Source: an uncultured Alphaproteobacteria bacterium (GTDB lineage Bacteria; Pseudomonadota; Alphaproteobacteria; RF32; CAG-239). From it: 45,493 nt of DNA. Below, one piece after another: positions 16,604-23,816 of the stretch; the first letter of the stretch is position 1; each line of letters starts with the position of its first letter. Made by a program: the position numbers and the translations under genes. The notes beneath the pieces are model-generated. The model had not been told where the DNA came from. It worked only from the letters and a program-made list of their open reading frames with translations, and ran no database searches. The stretch is from the NCBI GenBank assembly GCA_949282205.1, contig CASDOS010000026.1, positions 1 through 45,493 of the forward strand, given 5' to 3'.

Positions 16604-17663
16604 TACTTTTTCCTTTCAATTCCCAAACCAAATTTCCCTGATAGTAGAGTTTCAAGACATTACCGGAAACCACCCCGACATAATCATTAATTTCAGTAAT
16701 AAAGTTACCATCCTCATCTTTTGGCCAACCTGCGAGTTCAGCGGTCAACCAATCAATTCCGCCGATAAACTCATTATTTTCGTTATAATACCAAACCACG
16801 ACAACATCATCGGCCGCGCCGCGCACAGCAACACAAGGGGTATAATAAGTTCCCATAAGTTTAACAACAGCGTTATACAAATCATAATTTGATTCAAAGA
16901 ACAAAGTATCGTCCACCACATAATTTTCATCTGGAGCGATTTGCGCATAATCAATAATAACGCCCAAATAACCTTTTGAAAATTTAATCACGAAACTGCG
17001 ATAAAAATAATCACCTGAGCCAAAAACGACACATCCGACAAATTTCTCCAACGTTCCCCAATCCCCATAATCGATAAGAGCGTGTTCATCTAATTCCAGC
17101 TTAACCTGGAGCGTCTGATTATTTTGCACGACAACAGAATCTTTCAGCAAGATATACCCGTCTTTATAGACTTGATATTCGACGGTAGAATTTTTCAAAA
17201 CGCGAACGGAATTACGTTGATATCCGTTTAAGACAACAATAGCGTCGGCGGGATTAGGTTGCAGCGTAAAAGTGAATAATTCGTTTTTAGAAACCAAAAA
17301 GACATCAAGTTTAGTATCTTGCAAAACCACATAATTACCGCTCACGGATGAATATCCGTCGCAACTGACTTCATAATAAAGTTTATCACCGCGCGCAACC
17401 GCAATAGAAGAACGCTCCGTACCGTTAATCAAGACTTTAGCTTCAGCGGGAGTTGGCACAATTTGAAATAAAATATCATCATCCAGAGGTGTTTGCGCGA
17501 CAAAATGCGTACCGCCGCGACGTTTCAAACTTCCCTCGACCAAAGGAATAAAATTACGACAAAGTTTTGCCGTTTTATCATATTTAGCAATATCCGTCCG
17601 CCCCTGCAACCATGGACTGAGTTCTCCTCCGTTAAATTGCATTCTAGTCGGTTTAATACTCAT
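16596..17663 (-). CDS. Phage tail nozzle, N-terminal part with two PEGA-like repeats
   Basis: A 355-residue protein from the ATG at 17663 (GGGAG eight bases upstream). Residues 1-60 (MQFNGGELSPWLQGRTDIAK, then CRNFIPLVEGSLKRRGGTHFV) are the canonical N-terminus of podoviral nozzle proteins (GE-SP-L-GR-DL-KY... G-L-RRPGT-FV). In relatives this block continues directly into the RLIPF block now found in the next gene. Here it is followed by two tandem PEGA-like domains, about 66-124 (KVLINGTERSSIAVARGDKL ... CDGY) and 134-190 (IVVLNGYQRNSVRVLKNSTV ... KDGY), and a ~160-residue domain I do not recognise. So an insertion plus a start/stop pair has split the protein. Confidence 0.82.
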   Translation of the reverse strand: MSIKPTRMQFNGGELSPWLQGRTDIAKYDKTAKLCRNFIPLVEGSLKRRGGTHFVAQTPLDDDILFQIVPTPAEAKVLINGTERSSIAVARGDKLYYEVSCDGYSSVSGNYVVLQDTKLDVFLVSKNELFTFTLQPNPADAIVVLNGYQRNSVRVLKNSTVEYQVYKDGYILLKDSVVVQNNQTLQVKLELDEHALIDYGDWGTLEKFVGCVVFGSGDYFYRSFVIKFSKGYLGVIIDYAQIAPDENYVVDDTLFFESNYDLYNAVVKLMGTYYTPCVAVRGAADDVVVVWYYNENNEFIGGIDWLTAELAGWPKDEDGNFITEINDYVGVVSGNVLKLYYQGNLVWELKGKSNV

Positions 17664-17686
17664 ACATACATCTCCCAATAAAAAAA

Positions 17687-17707
17687 GCGCCCGCCAAACG
17701 GATACGC
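17687..17707 (-). terminator. Weak terminator-like hairpin before the nozzle genes
   Basis: Minus strand GCGT...CC-GTTT-GG...GCGC, with a bulge and a mismatch, followed by seven T, just upstream of the GGGAG site of the 16596-17663 gene. Confidence 0.35.
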
Positions 17708-17737
17708 ACCAACATCAAAAAAGCTCACAAAAGAGGG

Positions 17738-18334
17738 CTAATCCCCCCAAACCTGCCGCACCAACACCCAACTGTTATCAGGAACCAACTCAGCATCTTT
17801 TGTAATTTCGTTATTAAGTTCGGCCTGCTGAACAAGTGTTAAGAATTCATTTTCGAGCGCCTGTTTAAGATTGAGCGAGTGTTTAATACGCATTGCGAGT
17901 TCAGCAGCGACCTTAGCGGCGATTGCCTCACGAAACAAAGGCGGAAATGGCGTATCATCATGAATAACGCGCACATATTCGACCTCAACACCGTCATCGA
18001 TCAGCGAGATAATACAATTATCGGCCAATTCATAACCTTGCAAAGCATAAGGTCTTGGCTCAGTTAGATCTTTAAGAGAACACGCAAACACTTTAAGAAG
18101 AAGCAAACAATCTTGAGGCAACTGATACATAAACTTATCGCCATACATTTGCTCTCTGCGAGCCAAACGCTTAGTAGCGACGGCAAAGCGCCACGGATAG
18201 GAAGAAAGGAGTAAATTTTTCACATCTTCATAAATAAGCTCATAAGATTTACCGAAAGCGGCATCATTGAGTGAAGAAATCGGCGGTTCACCGAGTTTAA
18301 GAAGCGCGCGATTAATAATTTCGATTTTAGACAT
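17738..18334 (-). CDS. Phage tail tubular protein A (adaptor, gp11-like)
   Basis: A 198-residue protein with the family hallmarks: N-terminal IEIINRALLKLGEPPISSLN, then YELIYEDVKNLLLSSYPWRFAVATKRL (the usual D-----LL---PW-FA----L), LPQDCLLLLKV, YVRVIHDDTPFPPLFREAIA and a helical C-terminus. This protein forms the ring between portal and nozzle in T7-type tails. Length is normal for the family. It lies after the cement gene and a strong terminator hairpin and directly before the nozzle genes. Confidence 0.9.
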   Translation of the reverse strand: MSKIEIINRALLKLGEPPISSLNDAAFGKSYELIYEDVKNLLLSSYPWRFAVATKRLARREQMYGDKFMYQLPQDCLLLLKVFACSLKDLTEPRPYALQGYELADNCIISLIDDGVEVEYVRVIHDDTPFPPLFREAIAAKVAAELAMRIKHSLNLKQALENEFLTLVQQAELNNEITKDAELVPDNSWVLVRQVWGD

Positions 18335-18361
18335 AGGACCTCCGCAAAAGGAAAAAACAAA

Positions 18362-18385
18362 GAGGACGGATTGATATCCGTCCTC
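18362..18385 (-). terminator. Strong intrinsic terminator after the cement protein gene
   Basis: Minus strand GAGGACGGAT, loop ATCA, ATCCGTCCTC, then TTTG and a run of six T. Perfect 10-bp stem. It sits inside the virion operon, 28 bases before the tail tubular A start. Confidence 0.85.
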
Positions 18386-18443
18386 CGGACTATGGACATT
18401 TTCTAATAATTAAGACAAAATAATAAGCCAACGCGGATAAGAA

Positions 18444-18818
18444 TTATCGCGCCAAATACCCCAATGTAACGCGAATTTTCCCTGTATTAGCCGCGTTGGA
18501 AGCAACAGCCGCCGTAACAAAATCTTTAACATCCGCAGGCAACGTAGCGGTAGCCATCAATTCCCCGTCCGCAAAAGATTTAGAAGCCTCAATAGACATG
18601 GAAAGCAAATTGGAAAAAGCGCCCGTTTCTGAATCACCGTGTTTAACGGTAATAGTAACGGCATTAGAAATAGAAACATCCCCAACGGCAAAAGCATTCA
18701 CACACAAAGCCCCCTGAGTAGAGCCCGCGGCAATAGCATCGCCTTCGGCAATAGAGGCTTGATTAAGAGCACCGTTAACCAGATCCTCGTCATAGACTTT
18801 CAAAATATTGTTCAACAT
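18444..18818 (-). CDS. Capsid cement/decoration protein, Bbp16-like
   Basis: A 124-residue beta-rich protein directly downstream of the major capsid gene. After an N-terminal arm (MLNNILKVYDEDLVNGALNQ) comes a beta-sandwich-like pattern: NAVTITVKHGDSETGAFSNL, ELMATATLPADV, GKIRVTLGYLAR. The T/V-x-H/G-D---G-F motif and the final R-x-x-L-x-Y strand resemble Bbp16-type cement proteins of BPP-1, which clamp the capsid shell; the position after the capsid gene also agrees. I infer the family from position and pattern. The ATG at 18818 is preferred over the TTG before it. Confidence 0.65.
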   Translation of the reverse strand: MLNNILKVYDEDLVNGALNQASIAEGDAIAAGSTQGALCVNAFAVGDVSISNAVTITVKHGDSETGAFSNLLSMSIEASKSFADGELMATATLPADVKDFVTAAVASNAANTGKIRVTLGYLAR

Positions 18819-18842
18819 CAAAAAAATCTCCCTAAAAAAGAG

Positions 18843-19742
18843 TTACGCCAATTCAACAGCTGTTTCGGAGCCGTTTTCGAAGTTATAAGAAGTAATAAAG
18901 CGAATACCGTTCCAAGCGGCAAAACTGCGATTAACATCCATATCTCCGGTCATAGTCTGCAAAACATTACCTTTGTACTTATTAAGCATGGAAAGCACTT
19001 TCGGATGACAGAAAATATAAGTGGAAGCAGGTGTTGCCTTGGCATCAACCAACATATTGTCAATTTGTTCAGCCGTCGGAATATTATCGGCGGAAATATT
19101 AACAATGGCAGAAACCGCATCGGGATTGGCAAGTTGCATACCGATATAACCTTTCAAGCGAATGCCGTAGCCCAATAAGCCGTTAGCATTTTTATAGAGT
19201 TGACCGCCGTTAATCGGGGATGAGTCTAAAAGACCGAAACGATTGATATTTTTAGCGGAATAAAGCCCTGTCACTTCGCCCGGAATAAAGCGCACGGCAA
19301 CCATAGAGTAACATTTATCATCAGCTCCGGCAGAAACGGCTTTACCGTTTTCGACCGCATACGGGATAAAGTTGTCATAAATAATTTTCTTTTCGGCGGT
19401 TTCACCGGCGTGTTTCAAAAGGATAGGAACTTTCTTTGCAAAATATTCGGAAATACCGATAACGGCAGCTTTATCTTCAGGCACGAAGATTTCCCCGCCC
19501 AAGATAGACAAGTCAATTTTCTTCAAATTAGAATCAACTTCCATTTCGGGCAGAGGTTGGTTAATATCAATAAAGCCCGCGCCGGAAATTTTCGCAACTT
19601 CTTCATAAGCGTTCCAAAGCCCGTGCGAAGAAGCCTCAAAGCGCATATTATCCAAAATTGGAGAATCGTTGGTTAAATAATCAACATAATGCTCTTGCTT
19701 TTGCGACAAAGCAACTGCAATTTCTTTTAATGTACCAGCCAT
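18843..19742 (-). CDS. Phage major capsid protein
   Basis: A 299-residue HK97-fold-type capsid protein. Clues are its place between scaffold and cement genes, its size, and features such as the N-terminal helix MAGTLKEIAVALSQKQEHYV, the central NGLLGYGIRLKGYIGMQLANPDAV segment, ASTYIFCHPKVLSMLNKYKG (the usual IFCSP---L-(M/L) of capsid A-domains), and MDVNRSFAAWNGIRFITSYNF (the -W-GIPV---D-- motif). By synteny it equals Bbp17 of BPP-1. AAGGA lies about ten bases before the ATG. Confidence 0.85.
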   Translation of the reverse strand: MAGTLKEIAVALSQKQEHYVDYLTNDSPILDNMRFEASSHGLWNAYEEVAKISGAGFIDINQPLPEMEVDSNLKKIDLSILGGEIFVPEDKAAVIGISEYFAKKVPILLKHAGETAEKKIIYDNFIPYAVENGKAVSAGADDKCYSMVAVRFIPGEVTGLYSAKNINRFGLLDSSPINGGQLYKNANGLLGYGIRLKGYIGMQLANPDAVSAIVNISADNIPTAEQIDNMLVDAKATPASTYIFCHPKVLSMLNKYKGNVLQTMTGDMDVNRSFAAWNGIRFITSYNFENGSETAVELA

Positions 19743-19769
19743 TTAAAAAAATCCTTTCAACAAACAAAA

Positions 19770-20495
19770 TTAGTAATCATTAAACATTTCTCTAAAATAC
19801 TCAACCGCATTCCAATCATCGCCTTTATGGCGTCTGCCGAAGCTAATCGGGTTATCTTCCGAGATAGCCTCGCCCAAACGACAAAAGACCTCCATCATAC
19901 GCTTGGTACCGATAGCCTTTTCGATTTCGGCAACAGTATTTTCATCGTCACAAAACATTCTGACGCCGCGTTTCATCAACTCCCAATTACGTTGCGCGCG
20001 TGTCCCCCAAGTACGTTTCATTTCTTCCATTTCGCGTAAAGAATTTTCCGCCCAAGAAGTTTCGTTTCTTTCATTAAGTTCATCACGATGTTTGACATAC
20101 CAATCATAGATAGCCTGCGCTGATTGCGGCAGAATATGATTTTCAAGACAAACTTGTTTAAAAGCCTCACCGTCTTCTTTATCTTCGTCGGCAAAGACAA
20201 CATCAAAACAAGCGCAGTCTTGCGGCATTCCCAAACGGGAATAAAGTTTGTCCAAAGCTTTTTTATCGCCGTCCTTAGGCAAAGAAACTTTAGAAGAGAA
20301 AGCTCTTTCGAGTTCGCGATAAGACTTGAGCAAATCGGCAGGAGTTTTAAAACCCTTCTTGTCGATATAATCCAAATCATCGGCGGACATTTCTCCCCAA
20401 CCGGATTGTGCGCGCAAAAAATCTTTATCAAATTCAGACTTTAAGAAGTTATCGGAGGTCGTCTGCCCCTCCGGCTTTTTAGAATACAACATCAT
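19770..20495 (-). CDS. Phage capsid scaffolding protein
   Basis: A 241-residue acidic, helical protein from the tandem ATGs at 20495/20492 (GAGG five to eight bases upstream). It has a central KTPADLLKSYRELERAFSSK motif typical of scaffolds (x-PE/DLxxSYxELEKxLG), LPKDGDKKALDKLYSRLGMP (the usual P---D------LG-P), then HILPQSAQAIYDWYVKHRDEL and a charged C-terminus. It helps the capsid assemble and leaves before packaging. It lies between the Bbp19-like and capsid genes and starts a transcription unit with its own promoter. The open frame upstream to 20621 runs through terminators and is unlikely to be coding. Confidence 0.85.
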   Translation of the reverse strand: MMLYSKKPEGQTTSDNFLKSEFDKDFLRAQSGWGEMSADDLDYIDKKGFKTPADLLKSYRELERAFSSKVSLPKDGDKKALDKLYSRLGMPQDCACFDVVFADEDKEDGEAFKQVCLENHILPQSAQAIYDWYVKHRDELNERNETSWAENSLREMEEMKRTWGTRAQRNWELMKRGVRMFCDDENTVAEIEKAIGTKRMMEVFCRLGEAISEDNPISFGRRHKGDDWNAVEYFREMFNDY

Positions 20496-20525
20496 CAAAT
20501 CCTCACAAAAAGTTAGCATCAAAAA

Positions 20526-20550
20526 AGGCAGTCTCAACCGAGAACTGCCT
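20526..20550 (-). terminator. Leader terminator 3 of the scaffold-capsid unit
   Basis: Minus strand AGGCAGT, bulged T, CTC, loop GGTT, GAG, ACTGCCT, then six T. Ten pairs with one bulge. It is the last and strongest of three hairpins between the promoter at 20644-20672 and the scaffold start at 20495. Confidence 0.85.
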
Positions 20551-20571
20551 AAAAAAATGGTCACAAAAAAA

Positions 20572-20588
20572 GGACGCCGAAAACGCCC
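20572..20588 (-). terminator. Leader terminator 2 of the scaffold-capsid unit
   Basis: Minus strand GGGCG, loop TTTTCGG, CGTCC (one G-T pair), then seven T. It is a near copy of the hairpin 26 bases upstream. Confidence 0.55.
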
Positions 20589-20597
20589 GCAAAAAAA

Positions 20598-20614
20598 GGA
20601 CGTCAACCACGCCC
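20598..20614 (-). terminator. Leader terminator 1 of the scaffold-capsid unit
   Basis: Minus strand GGGCG, loop TGGTTGA, CGTCC, then seven T. Same stem as the next hairpin, but a different loop. Confidence 0.55.
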
Positions 20615-20638
20615 CAAACAAACACTATATCCATTATG

Positions 20639-20653
20639 CGGTTATCATAACCG
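20639..20653. promoter_or_regulatory. Palindrome overlapping the -10 box of phage promoter A
   Basis: CGGTTAT, one base, ATAACCG: perfect 7-base arms. It covers the TATGAT -10 box of the promoter at 20644-20672, so a protein bound here would block it. It is absent from the sister promoter at 26063. Confidence 0.5.
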
Positions 20654-20672
20654 AGCTCTGACAGGATGTCAA
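20644..20672 (-). promoter_or_regulatory. Phage promoter A (scaffold-capsid-tail unit)
   Basis: Minus strand TTGACA (20667-20672), exactly 17 bases, TATGAT (20644-20649). The -35 box overlaps TGACA-TCC-TGTCA, an inverted repeat shared with promoter B at 26063-26091. Transcription would start near 20637 and read through three terminators before the scaffold gene. Confidence 0.82.
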
Positions 20673-20715
20673 TAGGTTTGGAAACGTTTTTGAAAATATT
20701 TTTTTTATATAAACA

Positions 20716-21054
20716 TCAAACGTCTAAATCACGTTTCACATCATCACCGTCACGTTGTAGTTTGGTAAACAACGCAAACACTTCGGTTTCGGATAGTGCC
20801 AGATATTTGACGAGCAAATCAAACATCCGTCTTTTGCCTAAAAGAAAAGCCGCCGCGTTCGGATCAAATCGATTATGCGCATCATAGAAATAAGGCACCC
20901 CTCCGGCACCGAGTTCACCGCGAGCACCCGCTTCATCACGCAAAAATTCGATAACGATTTCTGCTTCGGGTTTCAGTTTTCCGTTTTGTGATAAAAAGAG
21001 TTTATGAAAGGCTTTAACCAGTTCATGTTCACGTTTAATTTTCTTAAAAAACAT
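20716..21054 (-). CDS. Bbp19-like phage head protein
   Basis: A 112-residue protein from the ATG at 21054 (AAGGAG seven bases upstream; an adjacent GTG is possible). It has AFHKLFLSQNGKLKPEAEIV then IEFLRDEAGARGE, and FDPNAAAFLLGKRRMFDLLVKYL. This follows the pattern (Y/F)-(R/K)-LF----G---L--L--F------FDP--(A)-A--EGRR-V---I--YL of the Bbp19 family, found between portal and scaffold genes in BPP-1-like phages. Its role is unknown. It lies 12 bases after the portal stop. Confidence 0.72.
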   Translation of the reverse strand: MFFKKIKREHELVKAFHKLFLSQNGKLKPEAEIVIEFLRDEAGARGELGAGGVPYFYDAHNRFDPNAAAFLLGKRRMFDLLVKYLALSETEVFALFTKLQRDGDDVKRDLDV

Positions 21055-21066
21055 CACTTTTCTCCT

Positions 21067-22767
21067 TTATGCCGAAGTTTTATTGAGCAAAGCCGAAAGA
21101 GAAGCGTTTTGCGCTCCTACCGATGCGGAATTCTGCTGTTGCAAGAGAGCTTGTTGTTGAGCTTGTTGCTGTAATAAAAGAGCTTGTACCTCATCGGCGG
21201 TACGCACCACATCCGGACCGACACCGTAATAATCGGCAATTTTGCGCAAAGCGGCTTCGGTATCAAAAACGTTTAAGATATTCGGATTAGCCTGCGCCAA
21301 AGAGGTAGCCGCTTCAATCGTTTTATAAAGTCCGACAATTGCGCCGGATTGCTGCATATGTACGGCAGGACATTCGAATTGAATAGCAATGGAACCGTCA
21401 TACATCAATTCGTCAGGCACATCGTCTAAGATACCGTAAGAAGCCAGAATATCAAGTTCACGTTCAATATTACCGGCGAGCCATTCTGCGGAGATGCGTT
21501 CACACATCGGAGCGAGCAACATGGATTTTTCCATTTCACGTTTTTCGACTTCGGTAGCGGTCATCTGCTTGGTTTGTGTGAGTGATTGGAACAAAGGAAC
21601 GAGGAACGCTCTTTCAATCGCCGCCCGCACTTCACGTTGCATTTCAACCGTAATCGAGAGATTATTACCATATTGCATAGAAACCGCCGCCGGCTTGCCC
21701 TGATTATCCAAACCGCCGCGAATAACCGCCCCCGCCGAACCGAGCTTATTGGTATCAATCAGCCCCATATTGGTAAGGATGGGCGGATTAGCTTGTAGCT
21801 GTCCGGTACGCAGGATAGTTTTGCCCATTTCATTAGCGGTCAATAAGTCATAAAACGCCTGCAGTGCCGGACTATCGCCATAAGAACTTCCGGCAATTCC
21901 CAAAAATCTCGGCGCCATATACGGACAAGTGCGATATCCGCCGACATGAATAATACGTTTAGCCGCCATGTCTATATGCACACTGGCATATTTCATGCCG
22001 TTAAAATCAGCAGCCTCAAGCGCATAGTCATCACGCTCAAACACAGCGTGTAAAAACTTAAACATACGTTCAGGCGTATTTTCCGCCGCTTGCAAAATAT
22101 CGCCACGCAATTCATCGCCAAATTTTTTAGCGGCTTCACCGGCAGTTAATTCATATTCACGAAAAACGGCAGCGATTTTCCCGCTATCATCACGTTTGAT
22201 ATAGGCTTCTTTAACCGGAATGGTGCGATAAATAATGCCCTGCCCGACATCATCCTCGACCATCCACAGCGCGTGTCCGTAAATACCGAGTTGATTAAAC
22301 AACAAATCACTTTCGGAAGCGAAATTGGAATAAGCCGAATAGCGCACCCGAAAGAGTAAGTCAGTTGCTTTATCCAAAAACTTTTTGACATTAGCATTGT
22401 CATCCAAATTTGGGTCGACCGGTTTAAGTCTGTGCCATTGTGATGTCGTCGGCACAATTACCGATTTCATGCTGGAGCAAAAACAAGCCAAAGCGTTCCG
22501 CCCCGTGGTATCAAACACATTTTGTCGCACTCTGCCACGGTTATCGGTAGTAAAGAGTTCGGATTCAACCGAACACATTTCCGCCGCCTTGTCCCACATC
22601 GGCTCCCATTTAGCTCTTTCGGCTTTCATCGCATCCAAACGTTTCAAAATATTTTCCGCATTAAATGCCGGTTTTTTGCGCACCAAGCGTGGTGCGGCGA
22701 ACTGAAAATCATCCGCAAAAATATTCTCCGGCTGAAAAACCGAAGAACGATTATCCAAATGTTCCAT
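21067..22767 (-). CDS. Phage portal protein (head-tail connector, T7 gp8 type)
   Basis: A 566-residue portal protein of the podoviral head-tail connector family. Visible landmarks: N-terminal helix LKRLDAMKAERAKWEPMWDK, then VFDTTGRNALACFCSSMKSV, QWHRLKP (typically W--L), FNQLGIYGHALWMVEDD (phage portals: D---FGTG-L), RTCPYMAPRFLGIAGSSYGDSPA (YP----RW----GE-YGRSPA) and DLLTANEMGKTIL. The C-terminus is glutamine-rich (LLLQQQAQQQALLQQQ). The start at 22767 has GGGAGG five bases upstream. Twelve copies would form the vertex ring used for packaging and ejection. Confidence 0.92.
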   Translation of the reverse strand: MEHLDNRSSVFQPENIFADDFQFAAPRLVRKKPAFNAENILKRLDAMKAERAKWEPMWDKAAEMCSVESELFTTDNRGRVRQNVFDTTGRNALACFCSSMKSVIVPTTSQWHRLKPVDPNLDDNANVKKFLDKATDLLFRVRYSAYSNFASESDLLFNQLGIYGHALWMVEDDVGQGIIYRTIPVKEAYIKRDDSGKIAAVFREYELTAGEAAKKFGDELRGDILQAAENTPERMFKFLHAVFERDDYALEAADFNGMKYASVHIDMAAKRIIHVGGYRTCPYMAPRFLGIAGSSYGDSPALQAFYDLLTANEMGKTILRTGQLQANPPILTNMGLIDTNKLGSAGAVIRGGLDNQGKPAAVSMQYGNNLSITVEMQREVRAAIERAFLVPLFQSLTQTKQMTATEVEKREMEKSMLLAPMCERISAEWLAGNIERELDILASYGILDDVPDELMYDGSIAIQFECPAVHMQQSGAIVGLYKTIEAATSLAQANPNILNVFDTEAALRKIADYYGVGPDVVRTADEVQALLLQQQAQQQALLQQQNSASVGAQNASLSALLNKTSA

Positions 22768-22786
22768 ACGAACCTCCCAAAATAAA

Positions 22787-22815
22787 GAAACGCGGAAAAG
22801 GAAGTTCCACGTTTC
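22787..22815 (-). terminator. Hairpin just before the portal gene
   Basis: Minus strand GAAACGTGGAA, loop CTTCCTT, TTCCGCGTTTC (11 pairs, one G-T) followed by TTTATTTTGG and the portal ribosome binding site. It may terminate, or mark an RNA processing point. Confidence 0.5.
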
Positions 22816-22828
22816 AGCCACAAAAAAA

Positions 22829-22849
22829 CCGGCTTGAGAAGCAAACCGG
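22829..22849 (-). terminator. Terminator after the two membrane-protein genes
   Basis: Minus strand CCGGTTT, 7-base loop, AAGCCGG (one mismatch) followed by seven T. It lies 26 bases after the stop at 22875. Confidence 0.65.
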
Positions 22850-22874
22850 CTCATTAAAAAGAAAGAATTAAAAC

Positions 22875-23189
22875 CTAGCCCACCAACACTTTACCGATAA
22901 GCATCACGCCGCACCAGGCCATATAAAGCCAAACAAACATCAGCGCAGATTTAATAAAATGTCGTTTATCCTCATTAACCAAACGCACATAGAGCGGTTT
23001 ATGCAAAGAAAACGCCGCAATAAAAGCGATAGTAAACAACCCAATCAGCAACGCTTTTTGCGAAGATATGTTAAGCCCGAGATTTGAAGCGAGCGCCCAA
23101 ACCGTCCACATCGGCAACACCGCCGCCCCTATGAGAAAACATAAGATTGCTTTCCAATACATTTTGAACTTCATCATCTTTCGCCTCAT
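22875..23189 (-). CDS. Phage-cassette membrane protein 2 (paralogue of 23189-23509)
   Basis: A 104-residue protein with three hydrophobic helices (AILCFLIGAAVLPMWTVWAL; ALLIGLFTIAFIAAF; SALMFVWLYMAWCGVMLIGK). Its last 55 residues align with its upstream neighbour: both have a helix, a short charged loop (LVNEDKRHF versus MTENARF), and a final helix containing (A/L)WCG(V/F)M. Its ATG overlaps the neighbour's stop (TAATG), so translation is probably coupled. The place between TerL and portal is where some podoviruses keep a holin, but no holin family is recognised. Confidence 0.6.
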   Translation of the reverse strand: MRRKMMKFKMYWKAILCFLIGAAVLPMWTVWALASNLGLNISSQKALLIGLFTIAFIAAFSLHKPLYVRLVNEDKRHFIKSALMFVWLYMAWCGVMLIGKVLVG

Positions 23190-23509
23190 TACACCAACAA
23201 ACTAAACATAACCATAAACCCGCACCACAAGAGGTAATAAAGAACTCCCACGCCGACAAAACGAGCATTTTCCGTCATAGGCTTTTGCAGTTTCATGCTT
23301 TGGGTTAATTTGGCATAAACGGTCGTCAACGAAAAACCGCATCCGCCAATGGCGATAAACAGCACATAAACACCAACAGCACCAATCATCCAAAAATCCG
23401 CACCGTCATCAATAAACAGCCCAAACAACAGTGCCGGAACGATTGAAGCCATATAATCAACCACCGTCATCCTTTTGGCTTTAGAGGGATTATTCAAATT
23501 TGCGTTCAT
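23189..23509 (-). CDS. Phage-cassette membrane protein 1
   Basis: A 106-residue protein from the ATG at 23509 (GGAG six bases upstream). After a short polar head (MNANLNNPSKAKRMTVVDYM) come three or four hydrophobic helices (ASIVPALLFGLFI; FWMIGAVGVYVLFIAIGGCGF; VGVGVLYYLLWCGFMVMFSLLV) with a basic loop KLTQSMKLQKPMTENAR. It is a tandem paralogue of the next gene. Membrane insertion is clear from the sequence; a lysis role is only a guess from location. Confidence 0.62.
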   Translation of the reverse strand: MNANLNNPSKAKRMTVVDYMASIVPALLFGLFIDDGADFWMIGAVGVYVLFIAIGGCGFSLTTVYAKLTQSMKLQKPMTENARFVGVGVLYYLLWCGFMVMFSLLV

Positions 23510-23596
23510 AGATTTCTCCACATAAAACAAACCATAAAACACAAATTTTATATCATCCCTCCCCAAAAAAAGCAACGTTTTTTTTATCGCTCTTAT

Positions 23597-23791
23597 TTAC
23601 GCACCGAGCGTCGTTTTGCCGCCGCCGGAACCATAAGAATTATCATGAGATAAAAGTTGCGATACGGCACCCATTTTCTTTTTGCGCTTACTTTCCAACT
23701 CACGCACTTCAGCGGAATTATCAACCACTTCAAGTTCCACTTCTTGAGGTTGCACCTGAACAACTTTCGGTTTAGAAAAAACAGAACTCAT
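23597..23791 (-). CDS. Short phage protein ending KTTLGA
   Basis: A 64-residue basic, flexible protein: MSSVFSKPKVVQVQPQEVEL, a central ELESKRKKKMGAV, and a Gly/Ser-rich end HDNSYGSGGGKTTLGA. Short proteins with a K/R-rich middle and a C-terminal (K)TLLG-like tail are encoded beside terminase and portal genes of many podoviruses; their function is not known to me. AAGGAG lies about nine bases before the ATG. Confidence 0.7.
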   Translation of the reverse strand: MSSVFSKPKVVQVQPQEVELEVVDNSAEVRELESKRKKKMGAVSQLLSHDNSYGSGGGKTTLGA

Positions 23792-23816
23792 CTCTGTACT
23801 CCTTTATAAAATTAAG

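Noticed and set aside
20496..20621. N-terminal extension of the scaffold protein
   Set aside because: It would be encoded by the three terminator hairpins, and the residues (FFCGRFRRPFFVTIFLG) reflect A/T-runs rather than a protein.
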